From positions 310,001 to 374,000 of the forward strand of contig NZ_JAHXGQ010000002.1 in the NCBI RefSeq assembly GCF_019375475.1: 64,000 nucleotides of DNA, given 5' to 3'. How positions within the stretch are numbered: position 1 is the stretch's first letter; the number at the start of each line of letters is the position of its first letter. The translations under genes and the position numbers were made by a program. Positions 53,133-61,200 of this stretch are shown in pieces. The notes beneath the pieces were generated by a model. It did not search any database. It was not told where the DNA came from and saw only the letters and a list, made by a program, of their open reading frames with translations. This DNA comes from Saccharothrix obliqua. Lineage in GTDB: Bacteria > Actinomycetota > Actinomycetes > Mycobacteriales > Pseudonocardiaceae.

Positions 53133-53996
53133 GTGCCGACCAACGTGCAGCGCCGCGAGCAGGCCAAGCGGAAGCTGGAGCGCCAGATCGTCCGCCGGGC
53201 GGAGCGCGCTAAGCGGCGCCGGATCGTCGCCGTCGTCCTCACGGCCGCCCTGGTCGTGGTGGTCGCGGGCGGCGTGTACTTCCTGACCACGGTCGACTTC
53301 GGCAGCGGGGACGACAACGCGGCGGCGAGCAGCACCACGCCGCCGCCGATCCAGATCCCGTCCGAGGTCAAGGCCCTGCCGAAGCGCCCGACCCCGCTGG
53401 CCGACCCCGCGAGCTGCGAGTACCGGCAGGGCAAGGAGCCGGCCGCCAAGGAGGGCACCAAGGCCCCCGAGGCGAGCGGCGTCCCGGCGAACGGCACCGT
53501 CGCGGCCACCATCAAGGCCAACATCGGCGACCTGCACCTGACGCTGGACCGCTCCCTGGCCCCGTGCACGGTGAACAGCTTCGTCAGCCTCGCCCAGCAG
53601 GGCTACTACAACGGCACGACCTGCCACCGCATCGGCACCCAGGGCCTCCAGATGCTCCAGTGCGGCGACCCGACCGGCTCCGGCAGCGGCGGCCCCGGCT
53701 ACGCGTTCGACAACGAGACGTGGCCCGAGCTGACCTACGGCCGCGGCTACCTCGCGATGGCCAACGCCGGCCTGGACCAGGAGACCCAGAAGGGCACCAA
53801 CGGCAGCCAGTTCTTCATCGTCTACGGCGACGCCCAGCTGTCCCCGGACTACACGGTCTTCGGGAGCCTGGACGAAACGGGCCTCAAGCTCATCGACGAG
53901 GTGGCCCGCGGTGGTCACGACGGCTCCTTCGACCCGTCCCCCGGTGGCGGCAAGCCGAACAAGGAAGTGAAGTTCGAGTCCGTGACGGTCGCCTGA
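53133..53996 (+). CDS. Membrane-anchored cyclophilin (peptidyl-prolyl isomerase)
   Basis: 287 residues. A charged coiled N-terminus (REQAKRKLERQIVRRAERAK) precedes a membrane anchor (~34-54) and a linker. The cyclophilin domain (~120-285) has HRIGTQGLQMLQCGDPTGSG, ETWPELTYGRGYLAMANAGL, QKGTNGSQFFIVYGD and LDETGLKLIDEVARGG. The usual catalytic Arg of FHRV/I is HRI with the R present. It should speed proline isomerisation of exported proteins, such as the proteases nearby. GTG 53133 has AGGGAGG six bases upstream. It is divergent from the hydrolase, as in other actinobacteria. Confidence 0.9.
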   Translation: MPTNVQRREQAKRKLERQIVRRAERAKRRRIVAVVLTAALVVVVAGGVYFLTTVDFGSGDDNAAASSTTPPPIQIPSEVKALPKRPTPLADPASCEYRQGKEPAAKEGTKAPEASGVPANGTVAATIKANIGDLHLTLDRSLAPCTVNSFVSLAQQGYYNGTTCHRIGTQGLQMLQCGDPTGSGSGGPGYAFDNETWPELTYGRGYLAMANAGLDQETQKGTNGSQFFIVYGDAQLSPDYTVFGSLDETGLKLIDEVARGGHDGSFDPSPGGGKPNKEVKFESVTVA

Positions 53997-54012
53997 CCAC
54001 CGACTCGACCAC

Positions 54013-54039
54013 AGGGCCGCGGACGTCGTCCGCGGCCCT
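54013..54039. terminator. Bidirectional hairpin between cyclophilin and P450 genes
   Basis: AGGGCCGCGGAC and its complement pair over 12 bp around a 3-base loop, followed on the plus strand by TTTCG. It lies in the 63-base gap between two convergent genes, so it can serve both. Confidence 0.75.
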
Positions 54040-54059
54040 TTCGCCGTCCGGGGCAGCTC

Positions 54060-55286
54060 CTAGGCGGCCGTGTCCGTCCAGGTGACCGGCAGCTCGTGCA
54101 CGCCGTAGATGTTCATGTCGGTCCGCAGCTTCACGTCGCCCGCCGGGACGGCCAGCGCCAGGTCCGGGAAGCGGCGCAGCAGGCCGGTGAACCCGGCTCG
54201 CATCTCGATGCGGGCCAACTGCTGGCCGAGGCACTGGTGGATGCCGTGGCCGAACGCCAGGTGACCACGTGCCTTGCGGTGGATGTCCAGCGCGTCGGGG
54301 TCCTCGAAGCGCCTCGGGTCCCGGTTGGCGGCCAGCAGTGAGACGATCACGGTGGAGCCCTCGGGGATGGTCTCGCCGCCCAGCTCGATGTCCTCCGCGG
54401 CGTAGCGGAAGAAGATGTCGCCGACGGACAGGTAGCGCATGAGTTCTTCCACGGCCGCGGGCATCAGCTCCGGGTCGGCACGCAGCTCGGACAGCTGCTC
54501 CGGGTGCTCCAGGAGCGCGAACGTGCCCAGCCCCAGCATGTTCGCCGTGGTCTCGTGGCCCGCGAGCAGCAGCAGGAACGCGATGCCCGTCAGCTCCTCG
54601 ATGCTCAGGTCCTCGTTGCCGGCCAGGTCGGAGAGCATGTCCTCGCCGGGCTCGGCGCGCTTGCGCGTGACCAGTTCCGCCAGGTACCCGGACAGCTCGC
54701 TGTACGCGGCCATCTTGTCCTCTAACGTGATGTCCTTCTGCATCATCTTGGCGGAGTTGACCTGGAAGTTGTCCCGGTCCTCGTAGGGGACGCCGAGCAG
54801 CTCGCAGATCACCAGCGAGGGCACCGGCAACGCGAACTCCGCCACCAGGTCGACCGGCGGGGCGAGGTGCGCCAGGTGGTCGAGCTGCCGCTCGACGATC
54901 TCGGTGATGCGTTCCTCGAGCTGCTTCATGCGCTTCACGGTGAACGCGCCGGTGTGCATCCGGCGCAGCCGGGTGTGGTCCGGCGGGTCCATGGCGACGA
55001 ACAGGCCCGGCACCACCGGGGAGGGCTCGGTCATGACCGGCATCCCGGGCGTCTCGTACGGCATGTGCAGGACGCCGAGGTCCTGGCGGGAGCTGAACCG
55101 CGTGTCCGCCAGGAGCTGCCGGACCTCCTCGTAGCCGGTGACCAGCCAGCCCTTGTGGCCGTCCGGGAACACCATGGGGCTGACCGGGCGGGCGGCACGC
55201 AGCCGGGTGATCTCGCGGGGCGGGTCGAAGGGACCCGCGTTGCGCTCCATGGGCAGGCCGTGCGGGACGGGGACTTCTTCACTCAT
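54060..55286 (-). CDS. Cytochrome P450
   Basis: 408 residues, normal for a class I bacterial P450. I-helix oxygen-binding AFLLLLAGHETTANMLG has the acid-alcohol pair E-T; the EXXR motif is in AVEELMRYLSV; the heme ligand Cys is in LAFGHGIHQCLGQQLARIEM. The usual F of FGxGxHxC is present. It needs external ferredoxin and reductase; none is adjacent. It resembles CYP105/107-type tailoring enzymes. ATG 55286 has GGAG five bases upstream. It is followed upstream by an ABC exporter, suggesting a small-molecule oxidation/export set. Confidence 0.92.
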   Translation of the reverse strand: MSEEVPVPHGLPMERNAGPFDPPREITRLRAARPVSPMVFPDGHKGWLVTGYEEVRQLLADTRFSSRQDLGVLHMPYETPGMPVMTEPSPVVPGLFVAMDPPDHTRLRRMHTGAFTVKRMKQLEERITEIVERQLDHLAHLAPPVDLVAEFALPVPSLVICELLGVPYEDRDNFQVNSAKMMQKDITLEDKMAAYSELSGYLAELVTRKRAEPGEDMLSDLAGNEDLSIEELTGIAFLLLLAGHETTANMLGLGTFALLEHPEQLSELRADPELMPAAVEELMRYLSVGDIFFRYAAEDIELGGETIPEGSTVIVSLLAANRDPRRFEDPDALDIHRKARGHLAFGHGIHQCLGQQLARIEMRAGFTGLLRRFPDLALAVPAGDVKLRTDMNIYGVHELPVTWTDTAA

Positions 55287-55314
55287 CGGATCTCCTTGGT
55301 TCCTTCGGTCGCCC

Positions 55315-56139
55315 TCAGCGGGCGGATTCACGGTTGAACAGCCGCTTCGACCAGAGGTAGCCACCCAGCGCGACGGCGGCGCACCAGGCGAGCGCGATCC
55401 AGGCGCTGTTCCCGACCGGCTGGTCCATCAGCAGGCCGCGCAGGGTCTCGATGATCGGCGTGAACGGCTGGTAGTCGGCGAACCAGCGCAACGCGGCCGG
55501 CATGGACTCGGTGGGCACGAAGCCGCTGCTGATGAACGGCAGCAGGGTCAACGGCATGGGCATGTTGCTCGCGGTCTCGACGCTGTTGCTGACCTGGCCG
55601 AGCGCGACGGACAACCAGATGAGGGCGAAGCTCACCGCCAGCAGGAAACCGGCCACGGCCAGCCAGTCGCCCAGCCCGGCGGCGGGGCGGAAGCCCACCA
55701 GCAGGGCCACGCCGATCACGATGGCCAGGCTGAACACCGCCTGGATCAGGCTGCCCAGCACGTGCCCGGTCAGCACCGAGACGCGGGCGATGTGCATCGT
55801 GCGGAACCGGGCGATGATGCCCTCGGTCATGTCCATCGCGATCGTGACCGCGGTGCCCTGCACGACGGCCGTCACGGTCATCAGGATGATCGCGGGCGCC
55901 ACGTAGTTGACGTACGCGGCACGTCCGCCCGTCGTGCCGGCCGGCGTCGCACCGCCGAGCCCTGCGCCGAGCGTGCCGCCGAACACGTAGACGAACAGCA
56001 GCAGGAAGACGACGGGCATCCCGATGAGCAGCACGGTCATCGACGGGTACCGCAGGAGGCGCTTGAGGTTGCGGCGCAACATCGTCGCCGAGTCCCGCAG
56101 CGGGAAGGTGCGGAGGGAGTGGGTGGTCGGGGTGCTCAT
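55315..56139 (-). CDS. ABC-2 type transporter permease (DrrB-like)
   Basis: 274 residues with six membrane segments (VLLIGMPVVFLLLFVYVFGG, IAMDMTEGIIARFRTM, LGDWLAVAGFLLAVSFALIW). The EGIIARFRTMHIARVSVLTG stretch is the conserved ABC-2 coupling region of the daunorubicin-resistance family. It should export a hydrophobic compound together with the ATPase encoded upstream. Its ATG shares one base with the ATPase stop (TGATG). The P450 gene starts 28 bases downstream. The shared operon implies that the exported compound might be the P450 product (inference). Confidence 0.88.
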   Translation of the reverse strand: MSTPTTHSLRTFPLRDSATMLRRNLKRLLRYPSMTVLLIGMPVVFLLLFVYVFGGTLGAGLGGATPAGTTGGRAAYVNYVAPAIILMTVTAVVQGTAVTIAMDMTEGIIARFRTMHIARVSVLTGHVLGSLIQAVFSLAIVIGVALLVGFRPAAGLGDWLAVAGFLLAVSFALIWLSVALGQVSNSVETASNMPMPLTLLPFISSGFVPTESMPAALRWFADYQPFTPIIETLRGLLMDQPVGNSAWIALAWCAAVALGGYLWSKRLFNRESAR

Positions 56140-57095
56140 CAGGCGGTTACCTTCTCGTGGGCGGGGTTGCCGGTGAGGGCGAGGAAGACGTCGTCCAGGT
56201 CGGGGGTGTGCACGGACAGCTCGTCGACCTCGATGGCGCGGTCGTCGAGCCGGTCGATGAGGGTCTTCAGCGCACGCATGCTGCCGTCGCTGGGCACGCG
56301 CAGGACGAGCGCGTCGTTGTCGCGCGAAGGCTGGTCCAGCACGCGCAGCGCCTCGTCGACACCCCTCGAGTCGACGAACCGCAGGCGGACGTGCCCACCG
56401 GGGATGCGGCGCTTCAGCTCCTCCGCGGTGCCCTCGGCGACCACCCGGCCGTGGTCCAGGACCGCGATGCGGTCGGCCAGCTCGTCGGCCTCCTCCAGGT
56501 ACTGCGTGGTCAGGAAGATCGTGACGCCGCTCGCCACCAGGCCCCGGACGACCTCCCACATGCCGCGGCGGCTGCGCGGGTCCAGCCCGGTGGTCGGCTC
56601 GTCCAGGAAGATCACCTGCGGGTTGCCGACCAGGGTCATCGCCAGGTCGAGCCGCCGCCGCATACCGCCGGAGTAGGTGGACGCCGGCTTCTTGGCCGCC
56701 TCGGTCAGGTCGAACTGCTCCAGCAGCTCGGCGGCACGCCGCCGACCCGCCCGCCGGTCCAGGTGGTTGAGGTTGGCCATCAGCAGCAGGTTCTCCGTGC
56801 CGGTGAGCAGGTTGTCGACCGCGGAGAACTGGCCGGTGACGCCGATCGCGGCACGCACCGCGTCGGGTTCGCGGGTGACGTCGTGCCCGGCGACCCGGAT
56901 GTCGCCCGCGTCGGCGGAGACCAGGGTGGACAGGATCTTGACCGTGGTGGTCTTCCCGGCGCCGTTCGCGCCGAGCAGCGAGAAGACCGTGCCGCGGGCC
57001 ACGTTCAGGTCGAGACCGTTGAGCACCACGTGGTCGCCGAAGGACTTCCGCAGTCCGGTCACGGTGATCGCCGACCGGGATGGGTTGGTGGGCAT
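56139..57095 (-). CDS. ABC transporter ATP-binding protein (DrrA-like)
   Basis: 318 residues. Walker A LLGANGAGKTTTVKIL, Q-loop GVTGQFSAVDNLLTG, signature YSGGMRRRLDLAMTLVG, Walker B VIFLDEPTTGLD and His-switch LTTQYLEEADEL are intact. The C-terminal ~85 residues are the DrrA-type extension. It powers export through the permease encoded next, with which it overlaps by one base. ATG 57095 has GAGG five bases upstream. It lies 21 bases from the DUF4097 gene stop, on the same strand. Confidence 0.93.
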   Translation of the reverse strand: MPTNPSRSAITVTGLRKSFGDHVVLNGLDLNVARGTVFSLLGANGAGKTTTVKILSTLVSADAGDIRVAGHDVTREPDAVRAAIGVTGQFSAVDNLLTGTENLLLMANLNHLDRRAGRRRAAELLEQFDLTEAAKKPASTYSGGMRRRLDLAMTLVGNPQVIFLDEPTTGLDPRSRRGMWEVVRGLVASGVTIFLTTQYLEEADELADRIAVLDHGRVVAEGTAEELKRRIPGGHVRLRFVDSRGVDEALRVLDQPSRDNDALVLRVPSDGSMRALKTLIDRLDDRAIEVDELSVHTPDLDDVFLALTGNPAHEKVTA

Positions 57096-57115
57096 GGTTC
57101 CTCTTTCGGATCGGG

Positions 57116-57958
57116 TCAGGCGCGGTGGACGGTGATGTCGCCGTGGGAGGTGCGCCCGCGCACCTGGACGGTCTCGGTGGCGTCTTCGGGGCTGGCCGTG
57201 TTCTCCAGCCGGTTGTGCAGGTGCCCGAAGCTGGTGTTCAGCTCCAGCCAGGCCGCGGTGCCCTCGGCGATGCCGACCTCCAGGTCGCCCGTGCCGGACG
57301 CGAGCACCACCGAACCGCGGACGACCTCGCCGAGGCGGATGGCGCCGTTGGACGTCTTCACGTCGACGTCGGCGGTGGCCCGTTCGACCTCGATGTCCCC
57401 GTTGGCCGCCCGGACCCGGAGGTCGCCGGTGACGGTGTCGATCAGCGTCGCGCCGTTGGAGTTCTTGACCACCGCGGTGCCGTCGACGCGGCCGATCCGG
57501 ACCTTGCCGGTGCCGGTCGACGCCTCGAGGCCGCCTTCGACGTCCTCGACGGTGATGTGACCGACCGTCTGCACGCGCAGCGGACCGGTGCGCTCGAACG
57601 AGAAGTTGCCGACGGAGATCTTGACGCGGCACTCCCCGAGCCGCCCGGTCGCCCGGAAGTCGGCCGCCTGGGCGTCGGCGGACACCCGTGAGCCGCTGGG
57701 CAGCTCAATGTGCACGTCGACCGACCGGGACTTGTTGGAGAAGTCGAACATGCGCGGCTTCGGGCCGGTCACCCGGAGCACGCCGTTGGCGTGGTCGACC
57801 CGGACCTGCCGGGCCACCGCCACGTCGGACTCGTCGTTCTCGTCGGTCGGGCGGACGTCGACCGCGGTCGTGGTGCGGTCACTCGCGGTGAACCGCACGT
57901 TGCCGACGCTCAGGTCGAGCGTCACGGAGATCGGTTCGGGCGTTTCGTATTCAGGCAT
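57116..57958 (-). CDS. DUF4097-family beta-repeat protein
   Basis: 280 residues from ATG 57958. Nearly the whole length is a repeating strand pattern with SxxGxI/V turns: TGTGKVRIGRVDGTAVVKNS, NGDIEVERATADVDVKTSNG, GTGDLEVGIAEGTAAWLELN. This is a right-handed beta-solenoid-like DUF4097 domain. There is no signal peptide or membrane segment, so it acts in the cytoplasm; its role is unknown. The ribosome site GGGGA is six bases upstream. It is preceded by the ribbon-helix-helix gene, a pairing common in actinomycetes, and followed by ABC genes, so all may be one operon. Confidence 0.82.
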   Translation of the reverse strand: MPEYETPEPISVTLDLSVGNVRFTASDRTTTAVDVRPTDENDESDVAVARQVRVDHANGVLRVTGPKPRMFDFSNKSRSVDVHIELPSGSRVSADAQAADFRATGRLGECRVKISVGNFSFERTGPLRVQTVGHITVEDVEGGLEASTGTGKVRIGRVDGTAVVKNSNGATLIDTVTGDLRVRAANGDIEVERATADVDVKTSNGAIRLGEVVRGSVVLASGTGDLEVGIAEGTAAWLELNTSFGHLHNRLENTASPEDATETVQVRGRTSHGDITVHRA

Positions 57959-58031
57959 GGCTGTCCCCACAAGATGAGTCGGTGAGCCGTCCGTGCAGGT
58001 CAGGACGGTGAGGTGAAGAGGAGGGCGGCGG

Positions 58032-58538
58032 TCAGCGAACCCAGCCGGTGAAGCGCTGCTTGGTGCGCGCGCTCCGGTCCGGCGGCTCGGGGCGCTGCTC
58101 GCCCCCGGTCCGCTGCAACGCCGCGGCTGCCGCCCGGACCAGCCAGGCGTTGACCGAGCGCCCCTCCTTGGCAGCGGCCTCCTCGACCGCCGCCTTGAGC
58201 TGCTCGGGCAACCGCACGTTGATCCGCGCGGCGGGGCCGTCCTCCGAGATGACCGGCACCCCCTCCGCCGCTGCCGGCTCGGCGGCGGGTTCGGCGGGGG
58301 GTGTGCTGACGACGAAGTCCGGATCCCGCCCGCGCAGGCGCAGTTCCACCGAGCCCGGGGCGATCTCCCGGGTGATCTCGTCGGCCGCGGCGGAGAGCGC
58401 GTCGAGCAGCGTCATCCGGATCGCCGATTCGAGCGAGCCGGTCAGGCGCTCGACCAGCGCACGCGACTCGTCACCACCGGCTTCGGCGAGCGTGGCGAAC
58501 TCCCGGCCGAGGTTGCTCACATACGTGGTCAAGTCCAT
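58032..58538 (-). CDS. Ribbon-helix-helix (HicB-like) DNA-binding protein
   Basis: 168 residues. The N-terminal half is helical (MDLTTYVSNLGREFATLAEA, MTLLDALSAAADEITREIAP). The C-terminal half holds an RHH fold: ARINVRLPEQLKAAVEEAAA followed by KEGRSVNAWLVRAAAAAL, with the INVRLP strand that enters the DNA groove. Such proteins pair with DUF4097 genes and are often called HicB-type antitoxins without a HicA toxin nearby; none is seen here. ATG 58538 overlaps the first of three phased TGGCAC repeats, so it probably represses its own operon. Confidence 0.78.
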   Translation of the reverse strand: MDLTTYVSNLGREFATLAEAGGDESRALVERLTGSLESAIRMTLLDALSAAADEITREIAPGSVELRLRGRDPDFVVSTPPAEPAAEPAAAEGVPVISEDGPAARINVRLPEQLKAAVEEAAAKEGRSVNAWLVRAAAAALQRTGGEQRPEPPDRSARTKQRFTGWVR

Positions 58539-58565
58539 GGCACCACTTTGGCACACACATGGCAC
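58538..58565. promoter_or_regulatory. Three TGGCAC repeats spaced 11 bp: probable RHH operator
   Basis: TGGCAC occurs at 58538, 58549 and 58560, exactly one helical turn apart, across the start codon and 5' edge of the ribbon-helix-helix gene. Phased direct repeats are the usual target of cooperatively bound RHH dimers. The spacing is seen in the sequence; binding is inferred. Confidence 0.65.
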
Positions 58566-58617
58566 AGACACAAGTCAGGATGGCTCAACACTCGTGCCAG
58601 AACCGGGAAATCGCAGG

Positions 58618-59763
58618 TCAGACGATGGTGCCACCGGTGGTGCCACGCATCCGCTGACGCAGTGACGCCAGCGCCGCGGCGGAGCGCGCGGAGCGGACAT
58701 CACCCAGCACGGCAGCAGCCTGATCCGCCAGGGCACGCGCCTCGTCCAGCCGACCGGTGCGCGCGTAGAGGTCGGCGAGTCCGATCATGCGCCCGGCCCG
58801 CGCCCGTGAGCGTTCGGTGCCCAGCCGTGGGAGCAGGTCCTCCAGCCGTCGGATCGCCTCCCCGTGCTCCCCCGCCGCGGCGAGCGACCGGGTGATGATC
58901 GAGTCGAGGTGGGCGTCGGTGACGAAACTCAGCCACGTCGGCGTTTCGCCGCCTTTCGCGGCAAGCGCTTCCGACTTGGCGATGTGCCGCAGCGCCTGAC
59001 GCTTGTCACCGCTCCGCGCGAGGTGCCGACCCAGCACGCCGTGCAGGTTCGCGCGCTCGGGCCCGCACACCCGGTTGTCCGCGAGCGCGGACTCCACGAG
59101 CTTCGCCGCGTCACCCGGGTGGTCGTCACCGACCTGCGCCGCCATGTCGAGCACCACGTGGGCACGCAGGTCCGGATCGCCCCCGGCGTCCGCCGTGCGC
59201 AGCGCCAGCGTGAACAACCGGCGCGCGGCGTAGCCGTGCCCGGAGTCGAACTGCGTCCAGGCCGCCCGATCCGCAAGCGCCCCGACCGCCGCCGACAACG
59301 CGATTCGGGTGTCCTCGCGCATCGGTGCGTCCAGCAGGCTCACCGCCCAGCGCAACGCCCCACTGGACACATCAGCGGCAACACCGCCGCCGTAGCGGAG
59401 GTCCATCGCGGTGTAGACCGCCGTGGCGTGCCGAACCGCCGCCACTTCGGACCGTCCGACCCCGCCGGGTGCGCCGGCGGACGTGAGCCCGTCCAGCAGC
59501 CGGGCCACCGGCTCCGGCGTGTGCGCTCCGGCGAGTACAGCGGCAACCGCCGCCAGCAACTCCCGTCTGTTCACATCCTCACCCAGCCCTCGCGCGTCCA
59601 ACACGCGTTCGTAGGCGGCCACCAGCCCAGACGTCGCAGTCCGCTGCCCGTTCTCAACCATACCCAGCAGTGACTTGCTGTAGTGGGTCCGTCGCGCCAT
59701 GTCCGCAAGACTCATACCTGCTGCCACACGGGCCGCACGCAGGGCTCTTGCGGTCTCCGACAT
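58618..59763 (-). CDS. XRE-family regulator with TPR-like repeat domain
   Basis: 381 residues. The helix-turn-helix (~4-58) reads ARALRAARVAAGMSLADMAR, then THYSKSLLGMVENGQRTATS. The rest is alpha-helical with tetratricopeptide-like repeats (HGVLGRHLARSGDKRQALRH, GLADLYARTGRLDEARALAD). Such regulators are typical of actinomycetes and may sense a peptide or protein partner through the repeats. ATG 59763 fits the fold. It is divergent from the TPR gene at 59.9 kb with 139 bases between, suggesting joint control. The targets are unknown. Confidence 0.82.
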   Translation of the reverse strand: MSETARALRAARVAAGMSLADMARRTHYSKSLLGMVENGQRTATSGLVAAYERVLDARGLGEDVNRRELLAAVAAVLAGAHTPEPVARLLDGLTSAGAPGGVGRSEVAAVRHATAVYTAMDLRYGGGVAADVSSGALRWAVSLLDAPMREDTRIALSAAVGALADRAAWTQFDSGHGYAARRLFTLALRTADAGGDPDLRAHVVLDMAAQVGDDHPGDAAKLVESALADNRVCGPERANLHGVLGRHLARSGDKRQALRHIAKSEALAAKGGETPTWLSFVTDAHLDSIITRSLAAAGEHGEAIRRLEDLLPRLGTERSRARAGRMIGLADLYARTGRLDEARALADQAAAVLGDVRSARSAAALASLRQRMRGTTGGTIV

Positions 59764-59902
59764 GACGCCCGACTCCCCGGGACTGTGGACGGCTGTGGAC
59801 GAGTCATTGATTCCGGCAACGCTCAGCATCCGAGAGGCTACTCCCTGAGCACACCGCAGGTTGATCCGAAGGGCTCGGAAGCACCGGGAGGAAGCGGCCA
59901 CC

Positions 59903-60742
59903 ATGAGGCGACCGATCGACGTCCTTGCCGACGTTCGACTACGCATGATCAAGGGAGAGGTCGGCGAAGCCGCCGACGCGTTGGCTGCCCTGTGGGCGCT
60001 TCTCGCGAGAGGAGACAGGGGCATCGACGTTGCCAAACTGCACAGCGTCAGCATCGAACTGGCCGACCGATTCCCGTTGGCAGAACCCGTTTCAATGCTC
60101 ATGCACCACGCCACGGTTGCCTACGCACAGCTGGGCGATTTCCTCGCCGCCACCTCGACGGCGGCGCGGATGGTGTCGGTCTGGCGGGCGACATGTCAGG
60201 CAGACCCGACCGGCGACGCCTTGATCCGACACGCCCACGCACTCGACACGCTCGCCGCTGTGTACCGCGCACGTGGGATGCCCGACGAAGTCACCGGTTG
60301 CCTGGTCGAACTGATCGAGTGGCACTTCATCGGCGACAACCGCGTCGGCGTCGCTTGGGCGGTTCGAGAGCTGGGCACTCTGGCACTCCTCGCCGACGAC
60401 CTGGACAACGCTGCCCACAAGTTCGCTCGATCGGATGAAATCTATGCCGAAGAGGGCGACGCCGCCGAACTCCGCCGGGAGCGGGCAGAATGCCACGTCC
60501 TGATGGGCAGGCTGGCATACCGGCAAGGCAACACCACAGCCGCCCTGCACTGGTTCGGCGCAGCCCTCGAACACCTCGCAGAGGACACCGCCGCAGAGGT
60601 CCGGGCGTTCATGCGAGCAGCAGAAGCCGGGATACCCCAACCACCGTCGAAACTGCTGCCGATCGGTGAGTTCGGACAACCGATCTGGACGGCACCCCCA
60701 ACCTCCCGCAACTGCACCAAAACCCCGATCACGACTTCCTGA
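59903..60742 (+). CDS. TPR-like helical protein divergent from the XRE regulator
   Basis: 279 residues from ATG 59903, which has GGGAGGAAG nine bases upstream. It is all-helical: IDVLADVRLRMIKGEVGEAA, HHATVAYAQLGDFLAATSTA, ECHVLMGRLAYRQGNTTAAL, with repeat spacing typical of TPRs. No enzyme motif or signal peptide was seen. The divergent XRE protein also carries TPR-like repeats, so the pair may form a peptide-responsive switch; this is inference from arrangement. The 3' end carries a less typical TSRNCTKTPITTS tail. Repeat copy B begins about 240 bases downstream. Confidence 0.65.
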   Translation: MRRPIDVLADVRLRMIKGEVGEAADALAALWALLARGDRGIDVAKLHSVSIELADRFPLAEPVSMLMHHATVAYAQLGDFLAATSTAARMVSVWRATCQADPTGDALIRHAHALDTLAAVYRARGMPDEVTGCLVELIEWHFIGDNRVGVAWAVRELGTLALLADDLDNAAHKFARSDEIYAEEGDAAELRRERAECHVLMGRLAYRQGNTTAALHWFGAALEHLAEDTAAEVRAFMRAAEAGIPQPPSKLLPIGEFGQPIWTAPPTSRNCTKTPITTS

Positions 60743-60984
60743 GCCGACACACCAGCGGCTCGGCTGCACGGCGCTGCCTGCTGCGCGTCATCCGCTGACC
60801 GGGGCACGCTGTACGACGCGATCACCACGGCCGCGTTCGCTAGTTCCAGCCCGGTTGCCACTCGATCCCGGTCGGCCGCGCGCGGTTCCGCAGCGATGCC
60901 GGACCCCTTGCTGATGCAGGCTTCGGGTGCGTCGGGACCGGAGTAGCAGAGGACAGAACAGATACCCCGCGCATTAGCGGCTAC
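60743..60984. other. Gene-free stretch before repeat copy B
   Basis: About 240 bases between the TPR gene and the palindromic element. The minus-strand frame through it begins inside the repeat and has no domain, so I do not call it. Confidence 0.4.
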
Positions 60985-61187
60985 GCCGCACACCAAACCC
61001 CGCTGCGTGTCATCCCCGTATGGCCTGCGCGCCAGCGAACCGCGCTCGTTCCCAGGACGCAAACACGCTTTTCGTTTGCGTCCTGGGAACGAGGGTGGTT
61101 GTCTTGACCAGGCCATACGGGGATGACACGCAGCCTGCTCTTGATGTCATCCTTGGCGGTCTGCCTGTCCGGCGAGGACGCTTTTAA
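60985..61187 (+). repeat. Palindromic element copy B (core 61002-61134)
   Basis: The outer 26 bp perfect inverted repeat is 61002-61027 with 61109-61134 (contains GTGTCATCCCCGTATGGC). The inner 20 bp perfect stem is CTCGTTCCCAGGACGCAAAC (61045-61064) with 61074-61093, around ACGCTTTTC, the complement of the loop in copies A and C. It is inverted relative to those copies. The tail at 61135-61187 includes TGTCATCCTTGGCGGTCTGC and ends CTTTTAA. It separates the convergent TPR and rel genes. Confidence 0.87.
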
Positions 61188-61200
61188 TCCAATAGAAGAC

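Noticed and set aside
58032..58538. HicA-HicB toxin-antitoxin pair
   Set aside because: No HicA-like small dsRNA-binding protein is encoded next to it; the neighbour is a DUF4097 protein.
59903..60742. XRE/TPR pair as a toxin-antitoxin system
   Set aside because: Both products are large helical proteins without toxin motifs; divergent arrangement is unlike typical toxin-antitoxin operons.
60442..61116. 224-codon minus-strand frame through repeat copy B
   Set aside because: Its N-terminal part is a translation of the palindromic element and recurs at 63.7 kb for the same reason; the rest is antisense to the TPR gene. No domain or ribosome site.
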